NCBI RefSeq assembly: GCF_900113685.1
Contig: NZ_FOQG01000022.1
Span: 1 to 53,949, forward strand
DNA from: Nocardioides psychrotolerans
Lineage (GTDB): Bacteria > Actinomycetota > Actinomycetes > Propionibacteriales > Nocardioidaceae
Direction: 5' to 3'
Length of the DNA stretch: 53,949 nucleotides
Below, piece after piece: positions 1-9,143 of this stretch (its first letter is position 1; every line of letters starts with the position of its first letter). Below the pieces are notes generated by a model, which saw only the letters and a list, made by a program, of their open reading frames with translations, was not told the origin of the DNA and searched no databases. The position numbers were made by a program, and so were the translations under genes.

Positions 1-190
1 TCCCACCTGATGAGATGACAAACGAAACTTTCTTCGAGATATCTTCCGGCCCCTTGAGCTGGGGTCACGGGTCGGCTCACGTGGTCTCGACGTGCGCTCG
101 TTGCTCGCCCAGCGGCGGGAGCTGGTCGGGAGTGTCGAGACCTCCCGCTCTGGGGCGCTTCCCGGCTCGCGCGGTCTCGCCGCGGCCGCG

Positions 191-220
191 GCCCAGCCCA
201 GCCCAGCCCAGCCCAGCCCA
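191..220. repeat. Pentanucleotide tandem repeat (GCCCA)6
   Basis: Six perfect tandem copies of gccca lie in the otherwise gene-free first 263 bases, upstream of the tautomerase-like gene. A simple-sequence run like this can change copy number by slippage. It lies about 35 bp upstream of the probable -10 element at 253-258, so it would sit around or just above the -35 region. I see nothing else convincing in bases 1-252. Confidence 0.85.
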
Positions 221-252
221 GCCGAGTCCGACCGGCCCAGCCCGGCGCGGGC

Positions 253-258
253 TACGGT
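253..258 (+). promoter_or_regulatory. -10 element TACGGT, probable leaderless start
   Basis: TACGGT fits the actinobacterial TANNNT -10 pattern and ends 5 nt before the ATG at 264. There is no Shine-Dalgarno sequence, so transcription probably begins at or next to the start codon. Confidence 0.45.
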
Positions 259-263
259 GCGGC

Positions 264-611
264 ATGCCGATCGTCGAGGTGACCTACGCCAGCGACATCG
301 AGGACGACGCGCTGCGACGCCTGGCCGAGCTGCTGCCCCACGAGGTGTCGCTGGCGGTGGAGTGTCCGGAGGAGCCCTACGACCACGACCTGCAGCCGGG
401 GGACGTCGAGCTGCGCTTCCGGGGGCGGAGTCCCTTCGACGCACCAGGCCTCGATGTGGTGATCGAGGTGCGGTCGACGTTGATCGAGAGCCGGGGGGTC
501 GACCGGCAGGAGCGCGCCGAGCAGGTCCGGGCCGCGGCTGTCGAGGTGCTGGGCAGCCGCACCGTCGGGGTGTTCCTCACGCTGTCGGTCGCCGGGTGGG
601 CGCAGGGCTAG
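264..611 (+). CDS. Tautomerase-superfamily-like small protein
   Basis: This 115-residue protein starts MPIVEV. After removal of Met that gives the N-terminal proline followed by a beta strand seen in 4-oxalocrotonate tautomerase and 5-carboxymethyl-2-hydroxymuconate isomerase families, where Pro1 is the catalytic base. The body alternates short strands and helices and ends near GVFLTLSVAGWAQG. The ATG at 264 was chosen over longer upstream frames because the upstream part is repeat-derived low complexity and a TACGGT -10 lies 5 nt before it. Its stop codon overlaps that of the convergent reductase gene in a shared CTAG. The substrate is unknown, and family membership rests on the N-terminus and length only. 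Confidence 0.6.
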   Translation: MPIVEVTYASDIEDDALRRLAELLPHEVSLAVECPEEPYDHDLQPGDVELRFRGRSPFDAPGLDVVIEVRSTLIESRGVDRQERAEQVRAAAVEVLGSRTVGVFLTLSVAGWAQG

Positions 612-1315
612 CCTGAGGCGCCGAACTGCTCGACCCTGATTGCGTCGGCGCGCATCCCGGCCTCACCGAGGACACGTTGGGCGAAGGACGCGAAGCCGAC
701 CGAGCCGCAGACGTAGGCGCGTTGGACTCCCTCGACCAGGTCGACCAGCTCGTCTGGGTAGGGCGGAGCGGCGACGCGGCTGCCGAGGTTCTCCCGGGTC
801 AGGGCGATCATGTCGGCGCGCCCGACGAGCTCGTCGTCGTAGGGCAGCTCGGGCAGGGTGCGGGCGACGACCACGACGCGCAGGAGGTGCTCGACACCGA
901 GGCGGCGGGCGTGGCGCATCATCGCCACGACAGGCACGACGCCGGAGCCGCCGGCGAGGCAGAGCGCGGGCACGTCGCCGGCCCAGGTGAACCAGCCGCC
1001 GATCGGGCCGCGCAGCTCGAACTCGTCGCCCACGCGCGCCTCGGCGTGCATGAAGCCCGACACCTCGCCGTCAGGCAGGCACTCGATCATCAGCTCCAGC
1101 AGGGGATCGGCCGGGTCGGAGGCGATCGAGTAGGACCGCTGGGCGGTGTAGCCGTCCTCGGCGCGCAGCCGCAGCACGTAGTGCTGTCCCGGCAGGTGGT
1201 CGACCCGGTCAGCGACCTCGAAGCGCAGCCGCACCAGCTTCTCGGAGTCGCGCGTGACCTCCATCAGCCGCCCTGTCGTCCAGACCCCGGTCGGCGCAGC
1301 AGGACCAGCGCTCAC
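608..1315 (-). CDS. FAD/NAD(P)-binding ferredoxin-reductase-type oxidoreductase
   Basis: This 235-residue protein has the ferredoxin-NADP reductase fold. The FAD half contains RSYSIAS (the RxYS flavin motif) and the nucleotide half contains AGGSGVVPVVAMM, a glycine-rich NAD(P) loop. The C-terminus is RVEQFGASG. There is no plant-type 2Fe-2S cysteine cluster, so it is the reductase module alone. The GTG start overlaps the TGA stop of the upstream molybdopterin oxidoreductase by 4 bp, which implies translational coupling. It probably exchanges electrons between NAD(P)H and that molybdoenzyme. Its stop overlaps the convergent tautomerase-like gene. Confidence 0.85.
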   Translation of the reverse strand: MSAGPAAPTGVWTTGRLMEVTRDSEKLVRLRFEVADRVDHLPGQHYVLRLRAEDGYTAQRSYSIASDPADPLLELMIECLPDGEVSGFMHAEARVGDEFELRGPIGGWFTWAGDVPALCLAGGSGVVPVVAMMRHARRLGVEHLLRVVVVARTLPELPYDDELVGRADMIALTRENLGSRVAAPPYPDELVDLVEGVQRAYVCGSVGFASFAQRVLGEAGMRADAIRVEQFGASG

Positions 1316-1950
1316 GGGTCGCCCTGGTAGCGCTGCTCCAACCACGGGTCGCCGCGGTCGTGGTAGCCGTTGGCCTCCCAGAACCCCGGCCGGTCCCGGT
1401 CCATCAGCTCCAGCCGCGAGACCCACTTGGCCGACTTCCAGAAGTAGAGGTGCGGCACCAGCAGCCGGACCGGACCGCCGTGCGGCACCGACAGCGGCGT
1501 GCCGCCGACCTCCCACACGATCCACGCCCGGCCACCGCGCAGGTCCTCCAGCGGCAGGTTGGTGGTGTAGCCGGTCGAGGAGTGCGCCATCACGTAGGCC
1601 GCCTCGGGTCGCGGGCGCGCGGCGTCCAGAAGGGTGTCGACGCTCACGCCGGTGAAGGTCATGTCGAACTTCGACCAGGTCGTGACGCAGTGGATGTCTC
1701 CGGCGTACGTCGACCCGGGCAGCGCGTGCGCCTCCGACCAGGACCACGTGCGCTGCTCCTCCACGAGGCCGTCGACGGTGATCGACCAGTCCTCGGGCGT
1801 CAGTCGCGGCGTCGCCTCGGCGGTGAGCGTGGGCCAGTCCTCGCCGGAGTCGTACTGCCCGGGCGGGAGCCGGTCCCCGCGCGTCGCCCGGTCGCCGCGA
1901 CGCTTGCCGGTGAAGCCTCGGGTGAACGCCATGGCGTGATTCTCGCTCAT
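1312..1950 (-). CDS. Sulfite-oxidase-like molybdopterin-dependent oxidoreductase
   Basis: This 212-residue protein matches the oxidoreductase molybdopterin-binding domain shared by sulfite oxidase and MsrP/YedY. The stretch GDIHCVTTWSKFD supplies the conserved Cys expected to ligate molybdenum, followed by SVDTLL and MAHSSTGYTTNLPLEDL. It ends with the family pattern FWEANGYHDRGDPW. No dimerisation domain and no signal peptide are evident, so it is the short cytoplasmic type. Two starts are possible, ATG 1950 and ATG 1932, and I took the longer. It is coupled to the downstream FAD reductase by a GTGA overlap and is divergent from the MFS gene across only 27 bp. The physiological substrate is unknown. 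Confidence 0.85.
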   Translation of the reverse strand: MSENHAMAFTRGFTGKRRGDRATRGDRLPPGQYDSGEDWPTLTAEATPRLTPEDWSITVDGLVEEQRTWSWSEAHALPGSTYAGDIHCVTTWSKFDMTFTGVSVDTLLDAARPRPEAAYVMAHSSTGYTTNLPLEDLRGGRAWIVWEVGGTPLSVPHGGPVRLLVPHLYFWKSAKWVSRLELMDRDRPGFWEANGYHDRGDPWLEQRYQGDP

Positions 1951-1977
1951 GCCCGCCGCGGTGGCATTCTGGAGGTG

Positions 1978-3198
1978 ATGAGCACCAGCGAGACTCGGCT
2001 CCAGCGGCCTCTCCACCGCCCGGGCACTCCCGGCTTCCGCCGCCTCAACCTGGCCATGGGCCTGGCCGGGCTGGCGGCCTTCGGGATGCTCTACACCACG
2101 CAGCCCCTCCTGCCCGAGCTCAGCGAGGCCTTCGACGTCGGGCCCACCACCGCCAGTCTTACGCTGTCGGTGTGCACCGGCCTGCTGGCCCTGCTCGTCG
2201 TGCCGGCCACGGCCCTCGGCCAACGCTGGGGACGCCCCCGCACCATGGGCGTCGCGCTCCTGGTCGCGGCCGTGCTCACGCTCGCCTGCGCCGTCGCGCC
2301 GACCTTCGCCGTCCTCCTCGTCCTCCGGGCCCTGACCGGGGCGGCGCTCGCCGCGGTCGTCGGTGTCGCCATGGGACACGTCGGGGTGGAGGTCCACCCG
2401 TCGGGCCTCGCGACCGCGATGGGCCTCTACGTCGCCGGCAACTCCCTCGGCGGCGTCGGTGGTCGGCTCATCACCTCGGGGGTCGTCGACGTGTCGTCGT
2501 GGCGCTGGGCCATGGCCGCGCTCGGCCTCGCTGCGCTGGCCGCCACCGCCGGCTTCTGGCGTCTGCTGCCCGCCGGCACGGCCACGTCGTACGACGCCGG
2601 CGAGACGCGCGCCCGCCCCCGCGCCTACCGCGACCTCCTGACCGACCCGGCGATGCTCGCGGTGCTGCTGATCCCGTTCGTGCTCATGGGCGGGTTCGTC
2701 GCGACCTACAACTACCTGGCCTTCCGGCTCACGACCGCGCCCTTCTCGCTGCCGGTCGCCGTGGTCGGCCTGGTGTTCGTCACCTATCTCTCCGGCACGG
2801 CCTCGTCCGCCCTCGCGGGCCGTGCGGCCGACCTCGTCGGTCGCGGGCGCGTGCTTCTCGGCTCCGTCGTGGTCATGGGTGCCGGTCTCGCGCTGACGCT
2901 GCCCGACCACCTCGCGCTCGTCGTGCTCGGCCTGCTCGTCCTGACTGCCGGGTTCTTCGGCGCCCACTCGGTCGCCAGCGGCTGGGCGCCGGTGGTCGGT
3001 GGCCGCCACGCGAGCCAGGCCAGTGCGCTCTACGTCTGCTCCTACTACGTCGGCTCGAGCATCTTCGGTGCCCTCGTCGGCCTGAGCTGGCGCGCCGGTG
3101 CCTGGCCCGCGACGACCGCCTCCGTCGGCGCCCTCGTCGCCGTCGGGCTGGTCGCGTCGTTGGTCGTCGTGACCCGGATCCGCCGTGCCCTAGGGTGA
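1978..3198 (+). CDS. MFS transporter, YnfM/arabinose-efflux type
   Basis: This 406-residue protein has about twelve hydrophobic segments. The N-terminal LYTTQPLLPELSEAFDV and the first-loop GQRWGRPRTMGVAL resemble the YnfM-like drug:H+ antiporter branch. ATG 1978 has a good Shine-Dalgarno, GGAGG, at 1971-1975. It is divergent from the molybdoenzyme gene. The cobalamin riboswitch begins within about 10 bp of its stop, so the riboswitch transcript must start inside this gene or arise by read-through. The substrate cannot be read from sequence. Confidence 0.85.
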   Translation: MSTSETRLQRPLHRPGTPGFRRLNLAMGLAGLAAFGMLYTTQPLLPELSEAFDVGPTTASLTLSVCTGLLALLVVPATALGQRWGRPRTMGVALLVAAVLTLACAVAPTFAVLLVLRALTGAALAAVVGVAMGHVGVEVHPSGLATAMGLYVAGNSLGGVGGRLITSGVVDVSSWRWAMAALGLAALAATAGFWRLLPAGTATSYDAGETRARPRAYRDLLTDPAMLAVLLIPFVLMGGFVATYNYLAFRLTTAPFSLPVAVVGLVFVTYLSGTASSALAGRAADLVGRGRVLLGSVVVMGAGLALTLPDHLALVVLGLLVLTAGFFGAHSVASGWAPVVGGRHASQASALYVCSYYVGSSIFGALVGLSWRAGAWPATTASVGALVAVGLVASLVVVTRIRRALG

Positions 3199-3204
3199 CG
3201 GCAC

Positions 3205-3300
3205 ACGTCTCGTGGCGCAGGAACCCGGTGAGACCCCGGGGCGGTTCCGCCACTGTGATGCCCGTCAGGGCACAGCCAGACACTGGCCACGGGACCTCCA
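3205..3300 (+). promoter_or_regulatory. Cobalamin (AdoCbl) riboswitch aptamer
   Basis: The leader of cobN carries the hallmarks of the B12 riboswitch: gcggttccgccactgtga at 3241-3258 and agccagacactggcc at 3274-3288 (the B12 box). A P1 stem closes it: 3207-3215 pairs with 3287-3295 over nine base pairs with one G-U. Downstream, ctcc at 3296-3299 can pair with ggag at 3322-3325, which is the likely cobN Shine-Dalgarno, and a gggg/cccc hairpin lies at 3307-3320. This suggests translational control by ribosome-site sequestration, because no U-tract terminator is visible. High cobalamin should lower cobN expression. Confidence 0.92.
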
Positions 3301-3330
3301 CCTACAGGGGCGAGAACCCCGGGAGAAACC

Positions 3331-6300
3331 ATGCGCATCGCACTGCTGTCGACCTCCGACACCGACCTCCTCTCCGCCCGGGCCTCCGGCGCCGACTACG
3401 TCTGGGCCAACCCCTCACGGCCCGGCCACCAGTCGATGGCCGAGACCATCGAGGGCGCCGACCTGGTCCTCGGCCGCATCCTCGGCTCGCCCCAGGACCT
3501 CTGCTCCGGCTTCGCCCGGATCCGCCGGACCGGCATGCCCATGGTCGTGCTCGGTGGTGAGCAGACCCCGAGCGCGGAGCTGATGGAGCTCTCGACCGTG
3601 CCGGTCGGCACGGCGGCGGAGGCGCACCGCTACCTCGCCGAAGGCGGCCCGGCCAACCTGGCCCAGCTGCACGCGTTCCTCTCCGACACCGTGCTGCTCA
3701 CGGGTGAGGGGTTCGAGCCGCCGGCCGCGCTTCCCGACTGGGGACTCCTGGAGCGCCCGCCGGTCGCGGGAGACCTGCCCCGCGTGGGGATCCTCATCTA
3801 CCGCGCCCACCAGGCCAGCGGCAACACCGCCTTCGCCCACGCGTTGGCCGACGCCGTCGACGCGACCGGCCGCGGGGTCGGCGTACCGATCTTCGCCGGC
3901 TCCCTGCGCGCTGCCCCCGACGAGCTGTACGACGAGCTCGGCACGCTGGACGCCCTCGTGGTGACCGTCCTCGCCGCAGGCGGCAGCAAGCCGGCGACCG
4001 CGAGCGCGGGGGAGGACGACGAGTCGTGGGACGTCGAGCGGCTCGCAGCCCTCGACATCCCTGTCCTGCAAGGGCTCTGCCTCACCAGCAGCCGCGAGGA
4101 GTGGGAAGCCTCGGACGAGGGGGTGACCCCGCTCGACTCGGCCAGCCAGATCGCGATCCCGGAGTTCGACGGACGCATCATCACCGCGCCGTTCTCCTTC
4201 AAGGAGATCGACCCCGACGATCCCGCCGGGCTGCCTCGCTATGCGGCCGACGCCGAGCGGTGCGCCCGGGTGGCCGGGATCGCGGTCAACCACGCACGGC
4301 TGCGCCACGTCCCAGCGGCCGAGCGCAAGGTCGCGCTGATGCTCTCCGCCTACCCCACCAAGCACTCCCGCGTCGGCAACGCCGTCGGTCTCGACACCCC
4401 CGTCTCCACGATCCGGCTGCTGCGACGGCTGCGCGACGCGGGCTACGACGTCGGCGTCCCGGGCGACGTGCCCGGGCTCGACGAGGTGGACGACACGGTG
4501 GCCGGCGACACCTTGATCCACGCCCTGATCGCGGCGGGCGGCCAGGACCAGGAGTGGCTGACCAGCGCGCAGCTCACCGAGGCCCACGTGCGGATCCCCG
4601 CGGCGCACTACGAGCGCTGGACCGCCGACCTGCCGACGTCCCTGCGCGAGGAGATGGTCGAGGCGTGGGGCCCGGCGCCCGGCACGCTGTTCGTCAACGA
4701 TGCGAACGAGATCGTGCTCGCAACCATCCAGGCCGGCAACGTGGTGCTGCTGATCCAGCCGCCGCGTGGCTTCGGGGAGAACCCGGTCGCGATCTACCAC
4801 GACCCCGACCTCGCGCCGAGCCACCACTACCTCGCGGCCTACCGCTGGCTCGCCGCCGGGACCGACGAGGGTGGCTTCGGCGCGCACGCGGTCGTCCACC
4901 TCGGCAAGCACGGCTCGATGGAGTGGCTGCCCGGCAAGAACGCCGCCCTCTCGGCGTCCTGCGCCACCGACGCCGCGATCGGCAGCCTGCCGCTGATCTA
5001 CCCCTTCCTCGTCAACGACCCGGGCGAGGGTGCGCAGGCCAAGCGCCGGGCCCACGCGACGATCGTCGACCACCTGATCCCGCCGATGGCGCGCGCCGAG
5101 TCCTACGGCGACATCGCCCGCCTCGAGCAGCTCCTCGACGAGCACGCCAACATCGCCGCGATGGACCCGGCCAAGCTGCCCGCGATCCGGGGTGAGATCT
5201 GGCAGCTGATGCACGCCGCGGAGATACACCGCGACCTCGGCCTCGACGAGCAACCAGATGACGCAGAGTTCGACGAGTTCATCCTCCACGTCGACGGCTG
5301 GCTCTGCGAGATCAAGGACGCCCAGATCCGCGACGGCCTGCACGTCCTGGGCCAGGCTCCGGCAGGCGAGGCCCGGGTCAACCTGGTGCTGGCCATCCTG
5401 CGCGCCTCGCAGGTCTGGGGAGGCGAGACCGCAGCGGTCCCCGGGCTGCGGGCCGCGCTCGGGCTCAAGGAGGGCGCAGAGGCCACGACCACCGTCGACG
5501 AGGTCGAGCAGCGGGCGCAAGCGCTCGTGCAGCGCATGGAGGATGCCGACTGGGACCCGGCTGCCGCGGCCACCGCCCACGACGACCCCGAGGTGCAGCG
5601 GGTGCTGGAGTTCGCGGCGACCCAGGTGGTGCCGAGGCTTGCGCGGACCACCGACGAGCTCGACGCCGTCCTGCACGCGCTCGACGGCGGCTTCATCCCC
5701 GCAGGCCCGAGCGGGTCACCCCTGCGCGGGCTTGTCAACGTGCTCCCGACCGGACGCAACTTCTACACCGTCGACCCGCGAGCGGTCCCGTCGCGCCTGG
5801 CCTGGCAGACCGGGGTCGCGATGGCCGACTCGCTGGTCCAGCGCTACCTCGACGACACCGGCACCTATCCCGAGTCCGTGGGCATCAGCGTGTGGGGCAC
5901 CTCGGCGATGCGCACGTCGGGCGACGACATCGCCGAGGTGCTCGCCCTGCTCGGCGTGCGGCCCCAGTGGGACGAGGCGTCACGTCGCGTCGGCGAGCTG
6001 ACCGTCGTGCCCCTCGACGAGCTGGGCCGGCCCCGGATCGACGTCACCGTGCGCATCTCGGGCTTCTTCCGCGACGCCTTCCCCCACGTGCTGACGATGC
6101 TCGACGACGCCGTGCGGATGGTCGCCGACCTCGACGAGCCCCACGACCGCAACTTCGTGCGCGCGCACGCCCAGGCCGACCTGGCCGAGCACGGCGACGA
6201 GCGTCGCGCGACGACGCGGATCTTCGGTTCGATGCCCGGTTCCTACGGCGCCGGCATCCTCCAGGTCGTCGAGAACGGCTCGTGGCACGACGACCAGGAC

Positions 6301-6933
6301 CTCGCCGAGGTCTACACGGCCTGGGGCGGCTTCGCCTACGGTCGCGACCTCGCCGGCGTCGCGGCGCCCGACGACATGCGCACGAACTACCGGCGCATCA
6401 AGGTGGCGGCGAAGAACATCGACACCCGTGAGCACGACATCGCCGACTCCGACGACTACTTCCAATACCACGGCGGCATGATCGCGACCGTCCGGGCGCT
6501 CACCGGCTCGGACCCGCAGGCCTACGTCGGCGACTCCACGACACCCGACGCCGTGCGCACCCGCACGCTGCAGGAGGAGACCAACCGGGTCTTCCGCGCC
6601 CGCGTCGTCAACCCACGCTGGATCGGCGCGATGCAGCGCCACGGCTACAAGGGCGCCTTCGAGCTCGCCGCCACCGTCGACTACCTCTTCGGCTTCGACG
6701 TCACGACCGGCGTGCTGCACGACTGGATGTACGAGGCGCTCGCCCAGGAGTACGTCCTCGACGAGACCAACCAGGCCTTCATGCGCACGTCGAACCCGTG
6801 GGCCCTGCGCGGCATCGTCGAGAAGCTCCACGAGGCCGTCGACCGGGGGCTCTGGGCCGAACCCGACGCCGACGTGCTCGCTGCCATGCAGCAGGTCTAC
6901 CTCGACCTCGAGGGCGACCTCGAGGACCGATGA
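3331..6933 (+). CDS. cobN: Cobaltochelatase subunit CobN
   Basis: This 1200-residue protein is the large ATP-dependent cobaltochelatase subunit. With CobS/CobT (or ChlI/ChlD-like partners) it inserts Co2+ into hydrogenobyrinic acid a,c-diamide in the aerobic cobalamin pathway. Family motifs include HLGKHGSMEWLPGKNAALSA near residue 524 and FGSMPGSYGAGI near residue 965, both conserved in CobN and magnesium chelatase H subunits. The length is normal. ATG 3331 follows GGGAGA by 4 nt, directly behind the cobalamin riboswitch, which confirms both start and pathway. cobF follows 21 bp downstream. No other cob genes are in the window. Confidence 0.96.
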   Translation: MRIALLSTSDTDLLSARASGADYVWANPSRPGHQSMAETIEGADLVLGRILGSPQDLCSGFARIRRTGMPMVVLGGEQTPSAELMELSTVPVGTAAEAHRYLAEGGPANLAQLHAFLSDTVLLTGEGFEPPAALPDWGLLERPPVAGDLPRVGILIYRAHQASGNTAFAHALADAVDATGRGVGVPIFAGSLRAAPDELYDELGTLDALVVTVLAAGGSKPATASAGEDDESWDVERLAALDIPVLQGLCLTSSREEWEASDEGVTPLDSASQIAIPEFDGRIITAPFSFKEIDPDDPAGLPRYAADAERCARVAGIAVNHARLRHVPAAERKVALMLSAYPTKHSRVGNAVGLDTPVSTIRLLRRLRDAGYDVGVPGDVPGLDEVDDTVAGDTLIHALIAAGGQDQEWLTSAQLTEAHVRIPAAHYERWTADLPTSLREEMVEAWGPAPGTLFVNDANEIVLATIQAGNVVLLIQPPRGFGENPVAIYHDPDLAPSHHYLAAYRWLAAGTDEGGFGAHAVVHLGKHGSMEWLPGKNAALSASCATDAAIGSLPLIYPFLVNDPGEGAQAKRRAHATIVDHLIPPMARAESYGDIARLEQLLDEHANIAAMDPAKLPAIRGEIWQLMHAAEIHRDLGLDEQPDDAEFDEFILHVDGWLCEIKDAQIRDGLHVLGQAPAGEARVNLVLAILRASQVWGGETAAVPGLRAALGLKEGAEATTTVDEVEQRAQALVQRMEDADWDPAAAATAHDDPEVQRVLEFAATQVVPRLARTTDELDAVLHALDGGFIPAGPSGSPLRGLVNVLPTGRNFYTVDPRAVPSRLAWQTGVAMADSLVQRYLDDTGTYPESVGISVWGTSAMRTSGDDIAEVLALLGVRPQWDEASRRVGELTVVPLDELGRPRIDVTVRISGFFRDAFPHVLTMLDDAVRMVADLDEPHDRNFVRAHAQADLAEHGDERRATTRIFGSMPGSYGAGILQVVENGSWHDDQDLAEVYTAWGGFAYGRDLAGVAAPDDMRTNYRRIKVAAKNIDTREHDIADSDDYFQYHGGMIATVRALTGSDPQAYVGDSTTPDAVRTRTLQEETNRVFRARVVNPRWIGAMQRHGYKGAFELAATVDYLFGFDVTTGVLHDWMYEALAQEYVLDETNQAFMRTSNPWALRGIVEKLHEAVDRGLWAEPDADVLAAMQQVYLDLEGDLEDR

Positions 6934-6954
6934 CGCGCCGGTGAAGGAGGAGTG

Positions 6955-7686
6955 GTGAGGAGGGTCCGGATCGTCGGCATCGGCATGGGTGTCGAGCACC
7001 TCACGGCGGAGGCCGAGACGGCGATCCGCGGTGTCGACTACGTCATCGCCGCGCAGAAGTCCGACGAGGACCCTCTGCTCGAGGCACGTCGCGCGCTGTG
7101 CCGCGACCTGGGCGTGCCGCTGGTCGCGGTGCCCGACCCGCCCCGTGACCGCGACGCCCCGGTCGACTACCCAGGTGCGGTGCGCGACTGGCACGACGCC
7201 CGCGCCGCGGCGTACGAACGGGTGCTGCTCGAGCGCGACGGCGATGCCGCCTTCCTCGTCTGGGGCGACCCGGCGTTCTACGACTCCACGATCCGCATCG
7301 TCGAGCAGGTCGCCGAACGTGGCCGCGTCCCCTTCTCCTACGACGTGGTCCCCGGCGTCAGCGCGCCCCAGCTGCTGGCGGCGCGCCACCGGCTCGTGCT
7401 GCACGAGGTGGGCCGGCCCGTGCTCTTCACGACCGGTCGTCGGCTGCTCGAGGACGTCGCGGCCGGGCACGACAACCTCGTCGTGCTACTCGACGGCCGG
7501 CTCGTGTGCGCGCTGCTCGACCCCGACACGTGGGACGTGTGGTGGGGCGCCAACCTCGGCGCGCCGGGGGAGCGGCTGGTCGCGGGCCGGCTCGGGGCGG
7601 TGCTGCCGGAGATCAGTGCCGCGCGCGCGGCGGCGGCCGCGGAGGCCGGCTGGGTGATGGACGTCTACCTGCTGCGCCGCGCCTGA
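6955..7686 (+). CDS. cobF: Precorrin-6A synthase (deacetylating) CobF
   Basis: This 243-residue protein belongs to the tetrapyrrole SAM-methyltransferase family. RRVRIVGIGMGVEHLTAEA opens the first alpha/beta domain and FLVWGDPAFYD and VVPGVSAPQLLAA are the characteristic middle motifs. CobF methylates C1 and removes the acetyl group of precorrin-5, which happens only in the aerobic pathway. GTG 6955 sits 4 nt after AGGAGG. An in-frame GTG at 6952 is too close to that site. It lies directly behind cobN and should share the riboswitch-controlled transcript. Confidence 0.92.
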   Translation: MRRVRIVGIGMGVEHLTAEAETAIRGVDYVIAAQKSDEDPLLEARRALCRDLGVPLVAVPDPPRDRDAPVDYPGAVRDWHDARAAAYERVLLERDGDAAFLVWGDPAFYDSTIRIVEQVAERGRVPFSYDVVPGVSAPQLLAARHRLVLHEVGRPVLFTTGRRLLEDVAAGHDNLVVLLDGRLVCALLDPDTWDVWWGANLGAPGERLVAGRLGAVLPEISAARAAAAAEAGWVMDVYLLRRA

Positions 7687-7841
7687 CGGCGCTGGTGGGC
7701 CGCTGACCTGCATCGACGTCGCCGACGTCACGTCCAGACCGCTGGTGAGATCCGGTCCGTGATGCGACACCAGGCACTACTCTCGGCCTCCAGGCCCTCA
7801 TGGGGAGGGCTTGCGTCGACGCGTGCTGGACGGGGTGCAGT

Positions 7842-9143
7842 GTGGACTGGTTCAGCGACTGGGCTGGTGACATCCACTGGGTCGCGTTCGTGTCCATCCC
7901 GGTCTTCACCGGCGTCATCGGCTTCCTGATCAACTGGTCGGGCCTGTGGATGCTCTTCAGCCCCGTGAAGTTCCGCGGCATCACGATCCCCGGGATGCGC
8001 GAGCTCGCGACGGTCCTGCCGCGCAAGATCCAGGAGGTGCCGGGCGTCCTCCAGGGCGGCATCGGCTGGCAGGGCATCGTGCCCGCGCGGGCAGCCAAGA
8101 TGGGCTCCATCGCCGTCGACAAGGCGATCGCCAAGCTCGGCACTCCCTCGGAGTTCTACCAGCAGCTCGAACCCGACCAGATCGCCGAGCACATCGTCAC
8201 CGTCTTCCGGCCCGAGATCCCGCAGCTCGTCGACGAGGTCATGCTGCGCGAGCACCCGCGGTTGTGGCGCGACCTGCCGCGCCCCGTGCGCGACGCTGTC
8301 GTCGAGCGGGTCCAGGCCCAGCTGCCGGCCGTCGTCACCCGGGTGACGACCGAGATCGGCATCCACATCGACCAGCTGCTCGACCCCAAGATCATGGTGA
8401 TCGACCACTTCCAGAAGAACCCCGCCCTGGTGGTGCGGATCTTCCGCGACTTCGGTCAACGCGAGCTCAACCTGATGGTGTGGTTCGGCTTCATCTTCGG
8501 CTTCCTGCTCGGCATCCCGGTCGCCGTCGTCGACAGCATCTTCCACCAGGCCTGGCTGCTGCCGGTCCTTGGCGTGGTCGTCGGCTGGCTGACCAACGCG
8601 CTGGGCATGTGGCTGATCTTCGAGCCGACGGAGCCCCGGCGGATCCTCGGCATCAAGGTCCACGGGCTCTTCCTGCGCCGCCAGGACCAGGCGGCCGAGG
8701 TCTACGCCCAGATCATCGCCGAGGACGTCATCACCCTCGAGCGCATCGGCGACTTCCTGCTCGACGGTCCGCGGGGTGACCGGACTCGCCAGATGTTGGC
8801 CACCGCTCTACGCCCCGCGATCGACAAGGCCGCCGGACCGCTGCGCGGTGCCGTGCGGGTCGCGGTCGGCGCCACCCGCTTCGACACCATCCGTGACTCC
8901 GTCGCCCGGGAGGCGGTCGGCCGCACGCTCACGCCGTTCAAGGACCCGGTCTTCAGCGCCCGGCAGGCCGAGAAGATCCGGGTGCTCATCGCGCGCCGCA
9001 CCAAGGAGCTCCCTCCTGCCGACTTCGTCGACATGATGCGCTCGGCCATCAAGGAGGATGAGTGGATGCTCTACGCACACGGGGCGATCATGGGCCTGGC
9101 CGGCGGCTTCCTGCACCTGTGGATCTTCGGGGTCGGCTCGTGA
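7842..9143 (+). CDS. DUF445 domain membrane protein
   Basis: This 433-residue protein fits DUF445. An N-terminal helix precedes INWSGLWMLFSPVKFRG, with a paralogous internal copy LTNALGMWLIFEPTEPRRI, then two central membrane helices (about residues 205-250), a helical soluble region, and a C-terminal anchor HGAIMGLAGGFLHLWIFG. The repeated N-A/S-G-L/M-W-hydrophobic pattern is typical of the family. The start is uncertain: GTG 7842 removes a Cys-rich lead unlike the family, but ATG 7800 is also open. It overlaps the next gene by GTGA, so the two are probably made together. Function is unknown; the family is sometimes linked to the envelope. Confidence 0.8.
   Translation: MDWFSDWAGDIHWVAFVSIPVFTGVIGFLINWSGLWMLFSPVKFRGITIPGMRELATVLPRKIQEVPGVLQGGIGWQGIVPARAAKMGSIAVDKAIAKLGTPSEFYQQLEPDQIAEHIVTVFRPEIPQLVDEVMLREHPRLWRDLPRPVRDAVVERVQAQLPAVVTRVTTEIGIHIDQLLDPKIMVIDHFQKNPALVVRIFRDFGQRELNLMVWFGFIFGFLLGIPVAVVDSIFHQAWLLPVLGVVVGWLTNALGMWLIFEPTEPRRILGIKVHGLFLRRQDQAAEVYAQIIAEDVITLERIGDFLLDGPRGDRTRQMLATALRPAIDKAAGPLRGAVRVAVGATRFDTIRDSVAREAVGRTLTPFKDPVFSARQAEKIRVLIARRTKELPPADFVDMMRSAIKEDEWMLYAHGAIMGLAGGFLHLWIFGVGS

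Noticed and set aside
15..611. Longer start of the tautomerase-like gene
   Set aside because: The added residues are made by the pentanucleotide repeat and would bury the Pro1 end.
1312..3009. N-terminal extension of the molybdoenzyme frame to 565 residues
   Set aside because: The extra part is antisense to the MFS gene and charged low complexity; the family begins near residue 1 of the short form.
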